From CAMDKS01 sp964402975 (GTDB taxonomy: Bacteria; Bdellovibrionota_B; Oligoflexia; Oligoflexales; RGVZ01): a DNA stretch of 64,000 nucleotides. Location: positions 124,001-188,000 of the forward strand of contig CAYOEM010000002.1 in NCBI GenBank assembly GCA_964402975.1, written 5' to 3'. Shown piece after piece: positions 35,755 to 44,505 of the stretch. The notes beneath the pieces are model-generated. The model worked only from the letters and a program-made list of their open reading frames with translations. It was not told where the DNA came from and made no database searches. The position numbers and the translations under genes are program-made. Position 1 is the first letter of the stretch. Each line of letters begins with the position of its first letter.

Positions 35755-35797
35755 GAGGCCCTGGTATCAATTTGATACCAGGGCCTCGCTCTATTTT
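35755..35797 (+). terminator. Strong intrinsic terminator (16-bp perfect arms)
   Basis: GAGGCCCTGGTATCAA (35755-35770) is exactly complementary to 35772-35787, with only one base between, so the tip must open in practice. TATTTT follows. It lies 30 bp after the lipoprotein stop. Confidence 0.85.
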
Positions 35798-35962
35798 GAG
35801 ACTACTTAACTCGCCTAATCCTAGACCTCTCCTGTAACGCACTAATTTTATTGAGTAGATGATCTCTCAAGTCACACTGAATCCCTGGCACAGTCCCTGC
35901 TTAGAATTCAATGAAGACAAACCGCAGAGTTATTTCATTCATTCGCGACCGAGGGAGTTCAG

Positions 35963-36673
35963 ATGCTAAGAGAGTGGGCATATCATTTGAAAATTATTTT
36001 TCTCGTCGCCATAAGTCTGGCTTTACCTCTTTCGGCAGCCATGAGCCAAGAGCTCAGTTGGAGTACGATTCGAATCAAGGGGGAAGGGACATCGGCAGCA
36101 TGCTCGCCCAGCACGGTCTCAACTGCATACAGTGGAAACAGTGCTGCTTTTGTTTTTACAAACTTGGGCGTAAAACTTGACGCCGCCACACCCCATCAAT
36201 CGGGGGCTGAATTCGGTGCATGCCGCATTCGCAGTCGCATGGTGATACCCCAAGGCTATTATTTATATTCGGTCTCGCAAAGCACTCAAGCCGGGGTCGT
36301 TAAGAGTGTTGGGGCAAAAGGTGTTATTCACACGATGCTTGCCCTTCAATCACCAGAGAGATTAAATGGTACGCGCACTGCCGCATTCCCGGGACTCAAC
36401 AGCGAGGGTACGGTGATTGAGCGTAGCCTCAAATTCGCCCCCAAAGATGAAATGAATGAGCCACTGCTTAGCCTTAATGGAAGCTATCAGATCACGAGAC
36501 AGGCCATGGCCTACCAGTGTCAATTTACAAAGAAAGCCCCAGCATCTATTGACATGGAATTTCGGACGACCGTCCGCGGCCAACGAAAGAAACCGGGCTC
36601 AAGCGTTGTCATCTCGGTTGATAGCTCGGATGTTCAGTTATTTTTGGGGGCCAGGCTTGGAGCCTGCCCATAA
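35963..36673 (+). CDS. Exported protein, possibly DUF4360-like
   Basis: This is a 236-residue exported protein with a signal peptide ending near LSAAMSQE. The mature domain has Cys in SAACSPS, GACRIR, YQCQFT and the final GACP, and a central CRIRSRMVIPQGYYLYSVS. That order (Cys-Ser-Pro start, Cys then Ile-Pro-x-Gly) recalls the secreted DUF4360 family, a weak by-eye match. GGGAG lies before the ATG. It stands between a terminator and pgi. The function is unknown; disulfides suggest a periplasmic or surface location. Confidence 0.68.
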   Translation: MLREWAYHLKIIFLVAISLALPLSAAMSQELSWSTIRIKGEGTSAACSPSTVSTAYSGNSAAFVFTNLGVKLDAATPHQSGAEFGACRIRSRMVIPQGYYLYSVSQSTQAGVVKSVGAKGVIHTMLALQSPERLNGTRTAAFPGLNSEGTVIERSLKFAPKDEMNEPLLSLNGSYQITRQAMAYQCQFTKKAPASIDMEFRTTVRGQRKKPGSSVVISVDSSDVQLFLGARLGACP

Positions 36674-36774
36674 GCTAGCCAGGCTTAAGTCTTGATAAAA
36701 AGCATAAGACACCGACTTCCTTTTTTTTGTATGATAAGGGTCAAATAAGCTTTTGTGTGGGAGCCGGTTGTCAG

Positions 36775-38112
36775 ATGCTTAAACTTGATCGCAAATATTT
36801 TGGCCAAGACCTCAACGCGGCAGCTGATAAACTTTGGCCGGACGCCCTTAAAGCCCTGAACTCTTTAAAGACTAAGACCTGCCCCGGTCAGGAGTTTACG
36901 GGCTGGTTTGACTGGCCCGCGCAGCAGGGCTTAGCCTTGGCCGAAACTGTTACAGCGTGGCGTAATTCGTTAGATGTCGACTTTGACCTGATTGTGGTGA
37001 TCGGTATTGGCGGGTCTTACCTTGGCACAAGGGCGGTCTCTGATATTTCGACGCACTCTTTTGCTGCCGGTATGAAGAATCAAGCAACGATTTCCGGTAA
37101 ACCGATGATCGTTTTTGCGGGTCATAATATGTCAGAGACAAGTCTTGGCGAGCTTCTTGATCTGATGTCTGAACGTAAACCAATCATCAACGTCATATCA
37201 AAGTCCGGAACAACCACGGAACCCGGCGTCGCGTTTCGGGTTATCAGAGCCTTTATTGAAAAAAACTACCCGAAAGATTCAACTCGTCGCATCATTGCCA
37301 CCACTGACGCGCAAAAGGGAGCCCTACGACGGCTGGCTGCTGAGTGTGGTTATAAATCATTCGACGTGCCTGACCATGTTGGGGGCCGCTATAGTGTGTT
37401 GACTGCAGTTGGACTCGTACCTCTCGTCCTACACGGGTATGACATTGCATCTCTAATGCGAGGCGCGGACCGGGTCTTTAAGGATTTATCCAAAACAGAA
37501 CCGTCTGCCGAAGGGGCTATAGCCCTCCATTATGCGCAGTGCCGGACGGCGGCTTGGAATAATGGCAAAAAAGTGGAAGTCATGGCTTATCCAGAGCCAA
37601 AGATGCGAAACATCTCGGAGTGGTGGAAGCAGCTTTTTGGAGAAAGTGACGGCAAGGACGGCAAGGGTTTATTTCCGGCAAGCATCGAATGCACAATGGA
37701 CCTTCATTCGATGGGTCAATATATGCAAGAGGGCGCAAGAATTATGATGGAGACGTTTCTGGCGGTTGATCATCCCAGAAAAGTTGATATCTCACGAGAG
37801 CACAAATCAGTCACTGTCCCCAAAACCCAGTCAAATCTTGATGAGCTTCAGTATCTGGAGGGCCGGGGAGTCGATACGATAAACGATACCGCGATGCTTG
37901 CCACTCGTATGGCCCACAGCTCCGGAGGCGTGCCTTGCCTTGAACTTCGCCTACCGGATCTAACGCCAAACTCGCTCGGAGCCATGTTTGCAACCCTTGA
38001 GACCGCATGCGCCGTGGGCGGGCTCATGCTTCAGGTCAATCCCTTTAATCAGCCGGGCGTTGAGGCCTACAAACTCAAAATGTTTGAGCTACTTGGCAAG
38101 CCAAAGTCCTGA
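36775..38112 (+). CDS. pgi: Glucose-6-phosphate isomerase
   Basis: This cytosolic glycolytic enzyme interconverts glucose-6-phosphate and fructose-6-phosphate. SIS-type phosphosugar loops are seen in VIGIGGSYLGTRA and ISKSGTTTEPGVAFR; the signature stretches GGRYSVLTAVGL and ESDGKDGKGLFPAS, and then HSMGQYMQEGARI, match the short Bacillus-type enzyme of about 445-450 residues rather than the long E. coli type. The ATG at 36775 has GGGAG eleven bases before; an in-frame TTG at 36727 without site is rejected. The last 46 bp overlap the end of the convergent repeat-protein gene. Confidence 0.95.
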   Translation: MLKLDRKYFGQDLNAAADKLWPDALKALNSLKTKTCPGQEFTGWFDWPAQQGLALAETVTAWRNSLDVDFDLIVVIGIGGSYLGTRAVSDISTHSFAAGMKNQATISGKPMIVFAGHNMSETSLGELLDLMSERKPIINVISKSGTTTEPGVAFRVIRAFIEKNYPKDSTRRIIATTDAQKGALRRLAAECGYKSFDVPDHVGGRYSVLTAVGLVPLVLHGYDIASLMRGADRVFKDLSKTEPSAEGAIALHYAQCRTAAWNNGKKVEVMAYPEPKMRNISEWWKQLFGESDGKDGKGLFPASIECTMDLHSMGQYMQEGARIMMETFLAVDHPRKVDISREHKSVTVPKTQSNLDELQYLEGRGVDTINDTAMLATRMAHSSGGVPCLELRLPDLTPNSLGAMFATLETACAVGGLMLQVNPFNQPGVEAYKLKMFELLGKPKS

Positions 38113-39443
38113 ACTAAGCACTGACGATAAAGTTCAACGCCAAATTGCTCGCGTCTGCAGTTTAGATAGCGTTCGACTCCATGCAGAGGATTACGGCACT
38201 CGGCGTATTGGTCAACGCCGTGGACTTGATGACGACAGCTTTTGTAAGCTGCCACTCCAAAAGAAGGATGCTCGCATTGGCGACAGCCGCCAATAGGTCC
38301 TACTTGACCACAAATACCGCAATCGTGTTTGGCATGATAGCGCTCAACACCGCACGTCGGGGACCGCTGCTCCTTGTATGAATCAACGCCACAAGATTCT
38401 GACCTTGCAAGTTGGTAGCTCTCAACGCCGCACTCAGGCGAGGACGCTTCCCTGAAACGTTCAACACCGCACGATGGATCACGCCTGAAAACCATACTGG
38501 AACCTGAGACCTGTGCGGGAGACACCACCGTGTTACAAGTAAAATTGAACTTGCCACTTCGATCAGAACCTGTGACAGCAAAAACACTATTTTCTGATTT
38601 ATTAACTCTTTCCAAAGTTAAAGTCACTCCGGACCCAAGTCCAAGAACCGCAGGCAGCTCTTGTGTTGTCTTGAGATTCAGAAGGCCACTCCAATGCAAC
38701 GCCACACTTGGCAAGTAATCTCGAACCAGCTCCGTCGGCTCCCAACGAATCGTTGCCGTGACAGCATGATCATTCTGCCGAGCATCACAGCGCAGCCCAT
38801 AGGATTTGGCCCGAACACAGGCGTTATACTTATCAAGGGTCACAGCTGACGCCACACTCCTAAAAGACTCGACAGCCCGCGTTTTAAAATGCTCGGCCGA
38901 CTGATCGCTACAAAATACGGACCTGATCCTTTTGGTATCGGATGTAGCCATGCTGTCGTCATAATCTTGTGTCTGCGCCTGATTATAATTCAGATCAAGC
39001 TGATTTTTACCAAGCTCAGACAGAGTATCAACGAGTAGCCCAAAACCATGACTGCGGCTTCCTCGGTACCTATGCGACTCTTTAAGCATACTGCTTAGCT
39101 GCTCGTCTCGTAGGGAGCAGAGCATGGCTTGCATTTTTTCAAGTTCACTCTCTACGCTGACGTTAACAAATATATCTTTGGGATCATTTAGCAAAATCTC
39201 AAGACATGCACCTGGCGCCCGGCCATTTTCAATCTCGGTTTGTGCCGCCACGGCAGCAGCGGCTTTCGGATCTTTTGAAATGTCATTCACCGTCTGCATT
39301 CCGCTTAGCGTGCTTCTGCTCGAAGAGGTAATACTTGGATTTCCATCACATGCGGTCACACTTAGCAGCACTGTGATGGCTATGCTTGCTTGGGTTGAAG
39401 AGAATAAACATCCAAAAACGTTGTCACTAGGCATACGCTGCAT
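38067..39443 (-). CDS. Lipoprotein with 13-residue repeats around a zinc-ribbon-like CxxC pair
   Basis: This is a 458-residue lipoprotein (lipobox SVTAC near residue 32) with no known family. The last third is built from 13-residue units of the form R-x-x-x-[C/H/F]-G-V-[E/D]-x-Y-x-x-x: four units at residues 321-372 with Cys at place 5, then CGIC-x8-CRQC (375-390), then four units at 391-442 with His/Phe at place 5 and Cys at place 13. The CxxC-x8-CxxC text suggests metal binding; the other Cys may be disulfides or ligands. AAGGAG precedes the ATG by six bases. The C-terminus overlaps pgi. Confidence 0.82.
   Translation of the reverse strand: MQRMPSDNVFGCLFSSTQASIAITVLLSVTACDGNPSITSSSRSTLSGMQTVNDISKDPKAAAAVAAQTEIENGRAPGACLEILLNDPKDIFVNVSVESELEKMQAMLCSLRDEQLSSMLKESHRYRGSRSHGFGLLVDTLSELGKNQLDLNYNQAQTQDYDDSMATSDTKRIRSVFCSDQSAEHFKTRAVESFRSVASAVTLDKYNACVRAKSYGLRCDARQNDHAVTATIRWEPTELVRDYLPSVALHWSGLLNLKTTQELPAVLGLGSGVTLTLERVNKSENSVFAVTGSDRSGKFNFTCNTVVSPAQVSGSSMVFRRDPSCGVERFREASSPECGVESYQLARSESCGVDSYKEQRSPTCGVERYHAKHDCGICGQVGPIGGCRQCEHPSFGVAAYKSCRHQVHGVDQYAECRNPLHGVERYLNCRREQFGVELYRQCLVQDFGLPSSSNILSL
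38118..38483 (-). repeat. Coding tandem array, 39-bp units
   Basis: These bases encode residues 321-442 of the repeat lipoprotein: eight 13-residue units, four on each side of an 18-residue CxxC-x8-CxxC insert. Units are diverged at DNA level, so this is an old, selected array rather than a recent expansion. Confidence 0.85.
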
Positions 39444-39564
39444 GAAACACTCCTTACTTGGTTAATCACGTGTGTCTACCAAACACTTTATTTGGTTCAC
39501 ACGCGTTTACATAACCCAGCAGGAGGTCTGATGCTTTGTCCAGAATTGCGGCAAGAAATAAATT

Positions 39565-40992
39565 CTAACGTCCAACCATATTTTGACCACAAACTCTTAG
39601 AGTTTGACCGTTGATACAAGTTGACGCGTCAGACAGTAAAAATGCGACCGCTTGCGCAACATCATCTGGTTGACCAGCTTGCTTTAGTGAATTGAAACGT
39701 CTTGCAACTTCTCTAACGGTGAGAGGCATAGCCTCGGTCATCCTCGTCTCAATGAAACCAGGAGCCACGCAATTAAACCTCTCACGTCGGCCCTGACTTA
39801 AGAACGGAGTAAATGATTGTGCTCCACCGTAGGCCATCGCTTCGGCGTAGCCAATCAAACCAGCCTTAGCTGCTGAATAATTTGTTTGACCTGGATTACC
39901 AGCGATGCCACTCACACTTGATAAAAAGACAAACGACGCGTCTTTGGCACAAATATAATCGTGATCTGGCCCCATCATCATATCAGTGATTGCGATCGGG
40001 ATTTCAAAATTAAGTTTAAGTACAGACTCCCACTTTGAAGGGCTCATCTTAAACAGTGTTTTGTCGCGCGTAATTCCAGCGTTGTGCACGACGCCGTGAA
40101 TCGGTGCCATCTCGCGTAATTTTTTAATCGTGGTTGCTACGGCATCCGCTTGCAGAAGATCGATCAGTAGCGGCATACCGTGAATCTCCCGGGCCACAGC
40201 TTCAAGAGCCTCTATCTCTTGAGGACGATCAAGCAAAAGCACCTTGCCGCCCTCGCTGGCAATGCGTCGTGCGATTGCTGCACCAATTCCGTGGGCAGCG
40301 CCAGTCACCAGTATTGTTTTGTCTTCCAGTAGATTTTCAAATTTTTGATTTTTTGATGGTGGTGCTCCAGGAGGTGGTTCACTGACTAATAAAACTTGGC
40401 CTGTAACAAAGCTTGAGTGATCACTTAAAAAGTATCTAACAAGCCCACTGATATCGGCATGATGAGAGGAACTTTCCCCGGGCGGCAGAACAATTAAATT
40501 AACCGTGATACCTCGACCCCCCAACTCCTTGGCAAGGCTTCTCACAAAGCCCGACAATGCCTCCTGGGCGGCAGCTGCCACAGGAAAGTTTGGCTTCTGT
40601 CTTCCGACGAGCAGAACGTGGGAACATGGGAGCAGTTTGCCCGTGACAGGATGAAAATAATCATAGAGGTTCTTTAGTTCACTTGGAGAGCTGATCTCGG
40701 TTGCGTCAAACAAAATACCGTTAAGCGCCGACTGCTCACCTGAGATCTCAGCCCCTGCGTTTAAGAGTAGGGCGGCCAGATCACCCTCCACATTTGAAGC
40801 TTCTCTTTGACCTGCCGTCATGGTCTGAATGCCAGCTCCACCGACTGCGATCTTACGTCCACTCAATGTCACATGGGACCAAGGAGCTCGTTGCCGTTTA
40901 AGATTCTGAGGCAGAGGAATCGGGATTCCAGTTTGTTTGACCACGCTTCTGGCAAGCTGGCTTCGACTTAAAGACAAGAAGAAATCTGACAT
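39565..40992 (-). CDS. Two-domain 3-oxoacyl-ACP/CoA reductase, FabG4-like
   Basis: This is a 475-residue short-chain dehydrogenase of the high-molecular-weight FabG group. The N-terminal ~210 residues form a degenerate Rossmann-like domain without a TGxxxGIG motif. The C-terminal domain is a complete NAD(P)H-dependent reductase: TGAAHGIG, HNAGITRD, Ser in SSVSGIAGN and the catalytic YSAAK. It reduces 3-oxoacyl groups on ACP or CoA. The MaoC-like dehydratase gene lies 25 bp upstream on the same strand, the same pairing as mycobacterial fabG4-htdX, so both should act in one acyl-chain cycle. Confidence 0.9.
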   Translation of the reverse strand: MSDFFLSLSRSQLARSVVKQTGIPIPLPQNLKRQRAPWSHVTLSGRKIAVGGAGIQTMTAGQREASNVEGDLAALLLNAGAEISGEQSALNGILFDATEISSPSELKNLYDYFHPVTGKLLPCSHVLLVGRQKPNFPVAAAAQEALSGFVRSLAKELGGRGITVNLIVLPPGESSSHHADISGLVRYFLSDHSSFVTGQVLLVSEPPPGAPPSKNQKFENLLEDKTILVTGAAHGIGAAIARRIASEGGKVLLLDRPQEIEALEAVAREIHGMPLLIDLLQADAVATTIKKLREMAPIHGVVHNAGITRDKTLFKMSPSKWESVLKLNFEIPIAITDMMMGPDHDYICAKDASFVFLSSVSGIAGNPGQTNYSAAKAGLIGYAEAMAYGGAQSFTPFLSQGRRERFNCVAPGFIETRMTEAMPLTVREVARRFNSLKQAGQPDDVAQAVAFLLSDASTCINGQTLRVCGQNMVGR

Positions 40993-41017
40993 ACATGCAC
41001 CTCAAAGACTTGTTAGA

Positions 41018-41854
41018 TCACTTGGCAGTCGTTAAACGACCAATCATGTGAGGCTTTACGCCGTTTTTCTCCAGAACACGCATCTGCATGACTCCGTCCT
41101 CCTCCCACCAGCGGTACCGAACGGTCGAAGGTAAAAAGACCGGAAGCTTAAACTCCGATTCAAAAGTTATATTATCTGCCATCATTTGAACGGGGTGCAT
41201 GGCACAAGAGCGGCCAACGATCCACATACCGTGAAGCATCATGCCCTTAAATCCAAGTAGTTTTGCCGTGATGGTACTCAAGTGAATGGGATTGATATCG
41301 CCCGATAGCCTTGCATATTGGCGTGCCATACCTGGAAGCACGTCCCACGAATCTTCATGGGCGCCGACATGATTATGAACCGGGTTGGGGGCCCTGGCAC
41401 CATCGCGCTTTCGCACCGAACTTCGTCGATACATGGTCAGGTTCGTCGTCGAGATGACCTCATCGTTGACGATCGCCTCGGTTATCATGTCAAACTCGAC
41501 GCCACGATCGACATCACGGTGACCCTCGATCCAGCAGCGGTAGGCGACGGGCTCATCGAGCTTTATGGCGCGCTTTTGCGAGATTCGGGTGCGCAGGTGA
41601 ACGGTTCCCATCGCTTGAAAGGGGAACTTAGGGTCTGACAGGTGACGTAAGTGGGTCATAAAGGTGGCCACCGCAGGGAAAACCGGGGGAAGAACACCAT
41701 AATCCTGCTGTTTCCAGCAGGCACGAAGACCATGATACAGGCTCCGGCTCGAAGGTTTAGCCTTATGGGTGGTCTCAATGCGGGCAATCGTCTCACCCTC
41801 TTTGAGGCCGGGTTTCGCCTTCATGGCGCGAACATAAGTCATGATAGAAAACAT
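41018..41854 (-). CDS. MaoC-like (R)-specific enoyl hydratase / 3-hydroxyacyl dehydratase, HtdX-like
   Basis: This is a 278-residue double hot-dog protein. The hydratase motif is Asp-x-Asn-Pro-x-His in ARLSGDINPIHLSTITAKLL, with the following GMMLHGMW; the N-terminal hot-dog half is less conserved. It interconverts (3R)-hydroxyacyl and trans-2-enoyl thioesters. It is the first gene of a two-gene unit with the FabG4-like reductase. AAGGA lies before ATG 41854. The pair gives two consecutive steps of a fatty-acid elongation or degradation cycle; thiolase or synthase and enoyl reductase must be elsewhere. Confidence 0.88.
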   Translation of the reverse strand: MFSIMTYVRAMKAKPGLKEGETIARIETTHKAKPSSRSLYHGLRACWKQQDYGVLPPVFPAVATFMTHLRHLSDPKFPFQAMGTVHLRTRISQKRAIKLDEPVAYRCWIEGHRDVDRGVEFDMITEAIVNDEVISTTNLTMYRRSSVRKRDGARAPNPVHNHVGAHEDSWDVLPGMARQYARLSGDINPIHLSTITAKLLGFKGMMLHGMWIVGRSCAMHPVQMMADNITFESEFKLPVFLPSTVRYRWWEEDGVMQMRVLEKNGVKPHMIGRLTTAK

Positions 41855-42004
41855 TATGGAAATCCTTGTCTTTTTTTGGCCGAGAACAGGTGGAAATTCT
41901 ACTTAATTTCGTCTATCCTCGCCCCTCCAAAAATTGATTGTTTTTTGCGCACAAGGCTCGCACCCCAAAGACCCCTCATTATATAGATAAGGAAACCTTT
42001 AAAA

Positions 42005-43897
42005 GTGGCCATCCAAATAGCAGAACACTTGAGAAATATTTGCATTATTGCCCACGTTGACCACGGTAAAACGACGCTCGTGGATCATCTTTTGCGCCAA
42101 GGCGGAACATTTAGGGACAACCAAGAGGTCGCAGAGCGGGTCATGGACTCCATGGACCTGGAGCGGGAACGCGGGATCACCATCATGGCCAAGAACACGG
42201 CCGTTAAGTATGGCGACAAGAAAATCAATATCGTCGACACCCCAGGTCACGCCGACTTTGGTGGCGAGGTGGAACGGATCATGGGGATGGTCAATGGAGC
42301 CATTCTTCTTGTAGATGGCGCGGAAGGTCCACTACCACAAACGCGTTTCGTTCTCCAAAAAGCGCTGCAGCAGAACCTTCGTATTATCCTCGTTATCAAC
42401 AAAGTCGATCGCCCCGAGTGTGAAGGTGGCGAGCGTATCAAGGAAGTCCTCAACCAAACGTTTGATTTGTTTGTCGATCTTGGAGCAAGTGACGAACAGG
42501 CGGACTTTCCCATTATTTACGCCTGTGCCCGTCAAGGTTGGTGCACGACCGAGATGGATGAGATCCCCTCGCTTATCAGCGGTGAACGCAAAGGGTCGCT
42601 CAAGCCTATGTTTGACACGATCTTGAAGACGGTGGAGCCTCCGAAGGTCGACCTGGAAGCGCCGTTCCGGATGCTGGTTTCAAACCTTAGTTACAATGAT
42701 TTCGTGGGTCAACTGGGTATCGGACGAGTGTTCTCCGGTACCATTCGCCGCAATCAACCCACCGTGCGGCGCGGAGTGAACGAGGCCGACCAGCCATTTG
42801 ATGAAAACTTCGTAGCCACCAAGATTTATACCTATGACGGATTAAAACAGGTCGAGGTCGATGAGCTACAAGCAGGTGACATCGGTCTTGTTGCGGGATG
42901 CCCCAACTATCAAATTGGTGACACCCTCACGTCGAATAAGGACGTACCCATCATTCCGCGTGTGGCAGTCGAGTCACCAACGCTAGCCATGATTTTCTCT
43001 ATTAACACGTCACCACTGTCGGGCCAGGAAGGGGACGCTATCCAGTCCCGTAAACTCCGTGACCGGCTTATTAAGGAAACGCGAGTGAACGTGGCGCTCA
43101 AGTTTGAAGAAACCGATCAGCCCGATCAGTTCCGCGTCCTTGGGCGCGGTGAGCTTCAATTTGCAGTTCTCATCGAACAAATGCGACGAGAAGGCAGTGA
43201 ATTCATGGTCGCTCGTCCTGCTGTTTTGTACAAAACCGACGCCAACGGTAATCGCCTAGAGCCGATCGAGTTGGCAGTGCTTGATCTTCCTGAAACCTAC
43301 GCATCCGATGTGACAAGGCTATTCCAGGAACGCCGAGGCATCTTACAAAAATACGAAAACCAATCCGTCGCATCGACTGGTGGTGTTTCTCGTGTGCGTC
43401 TTGAAATCGAGGTTCCAACCCGTGGGCTCCTTGGTATGCGTAGTAAGTACTTAACGGCCACGCGAGGCGAGGGTCTATTTAGCTCACAATTACTTGGCTA
43501 CAAAGAACATCGTGGCGACATCATCCACCGTATCAACGGCGCCTTGATCTCAGACCGCGACGGTGAAACCGTTGAGTACGCACTCTTCAGCGTCGAAGAA
43601 CGTGGCACCCTGTTTGTTGGTCCTGGTGTGAAAGTATACGAAGGCATGCTTATTGGTGAACATGCGAAGGAAAACGACCTCAACGTGAACTGCTGCAGGG
43701 AAAAGAAACTCACTAACGTACGAGCCTCTGGAGCTGAAATCCTGGTGACATTGCGCACATTGCGCAAAATGAGTCTTGAGCAATACATCGAATGGATCGA
43801 AGATGATGAATGGATTGAAGTAACTCCGGAAAATATTCGAATCAGGAAAAAAATCCTCAAGCAAAACATGCGCTCTGTAAAACGTGAGAGGGACTAG
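42005..43897 (+). CDS. typA: Ribosome-associated translational GTPase BipA/TypA
   Basis: This 630-residue EF-G-like GTPase binds ribosomes and helps 50S assembly and stress adaptation. G motifs: G1 AHVDHGKTT, switch/G2 RGITI, G3 DTPGHADF, G4 NKVD. The C-terminal BipA-specific domain includes EVPTRGLLGMRSKYLTATRG and ends KRERD. The start is GTG 42005 with AAGGA upstream. The SCO1 homologue starts on the base right after its stop, so translation is probably linked although the functions differ. Confidence 0.96.
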   Translation: MAIQIAEHLRNICIIAHVDHGKTTLVDHLLRQGGTFRDNQEVAERVMDSMDLERERGITIMAKNTAVKYGDKKINIVDTPGHADFGGEVERIMGMVNGAILLVDGAEGPLPQTRFVLQKALQQNLRIILVINKVDRPECEGGERIKEVLNQTFDLFVDLGASDEQADFPIIYACARQGWCTTEMDEIPSLISGERKGSLKPMFDTILKTVEPPKVDLEAPFRMLVSNLSYNDFVGQLGIGRVFSGTIRRNQPTVRRGVNEADQPFDENFVATKIYTYDGLKQVEVDELQAGDIGLVAGCPNYQIGDTLTSNKDVPIIPRVAVESPTLAMIFSINTSPLSGQEGDAIQSRKLRDRLIKETRVNVALKFEETDQPDQFRVLGRGELQFAVLIEQMRREGSEFMVARPAVLYKTDANGNRLEPIELAVLDLPETYASDVTRLFQERRGILQKYENQSVASTGGVSRVRLEIEVPTRGLLGMRSKYLTATRGEGLFSSQLLGYKEHRGDIIHRINGALISDRDGETVEYALFSVEERGTLFVGPGVKVYEGMLIGEHAKENDLNVNCCREKKLTNVRASGAEILVTLRTLRKMSLEQYIEWIEDDEWIEVTPENIRIRKKILKQNMRSVKRERD

Positions 43898-44494
43898 ATG
43901 AATCCTGACAAAAGACCGGTCGTGATGCTCTGGGCGCTGGTGGCGTCGGCGGCATTCTTTGCTGGAGTCAGTTTCTACATAACCAAAAAAGACGCCCGCG
44001 ATAAACGAATGGCCAGCATTCCCGTATACGGCGAGGTCACCGGTAACTACGCCTTCACAGCCCAAGACGGCCAAGTGATTCAAACAAGTTCCATGCTTGG
44101 TCAAACCTGGCTTGTGAATTTCTTTTTCACAAGTTGTCATGGCCCTTGCCCTCTGATGACATCGCAAATTGCGTCGGTTATGTCAAAGTTTCCAGAGCTC
44201 AAGGCGCTGTCTCTAACGACAGATCCTGAAACCGACACGGTTGATGTTTTGAAAGCCTACGCTCAAAAATTCAAAGCTGATTCCAACCGGTGGAGTATGG
44301 CCCGGGGCGACGAAAAAACTCTTCAAAAGTTTGGCCAGGACGTGCTTAAGCTTCCCGTCGGCGAAACCCCAGACGCCCACTCCGCCAGGGTGGTACTCAT
44401 CGACAAAAAAGGCCAAATCCGTGGCTGGTACGACAGCCAAGAACCCGGCTTCGTCGAAAAACTAATTGGGGACACCCGACTGATTGAGTATTGA
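43898..44494 (+). CDS. SCO1/SenC-type copper chaperone (thioredoxin-like)
   Basis: This is a 198-residue membrane-anchored periplasmic protein with one segment near residues 9-27. The copper motif is Cys80-x-x-x-Cys84-Pro in TSCHGPCP, with the partner His161 in DAHSARVVLID. SCO proteins deliver copper to the CuA site of cytochrome oxidase or act as thiol reductases. It begins directly after typA. The last eight residues (GDTRLIEY) and the stop lie in a 30-bp repeat that also ends the ceramidase-like gene across the transposase, so the native C-terminus may have been replaced. Confidence 0.9.
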   Translation: MNPDKRPVVMLWALVASAAFFAGVSFYITKKDARDKRMASIPVYGEVTGNYAFTAQDGQVIQTSSMLGQTWLVNFFFTSCHGPCPLMTSQIASVMSKFPELKALSLTTDPETDTVDVLKAYAQKFKADSNRWSMARGDEKTLQKFGQDVLKLPVGETPDAHSARVVLIDKKGQIRGWYDSQEPGFVEKLIGDTRLIEY

Positions 44495-44496
44495 TT
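44467..44496 (+). repeat. Left inverted repeat of RAYT element
   Basis: This 30-bp sequence beginning TGGGGACACCCGACTGATTG is the exact reverse complement of 45265-45294. It ends the SCO1 reading frame (GDTRLIEY plus stop). A few bases beyond the core also agree (CTAA before it). Confidence 0.93.
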
Positions 44497-44505
44497 AAGC
44501 ATCGT

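Noticed and set aside
33924..39480. CACGTGTG words near 33926 and 39467 as operator sites
   Set aside because: There are only two short occurrences with differing flanks; chance is sufficient.
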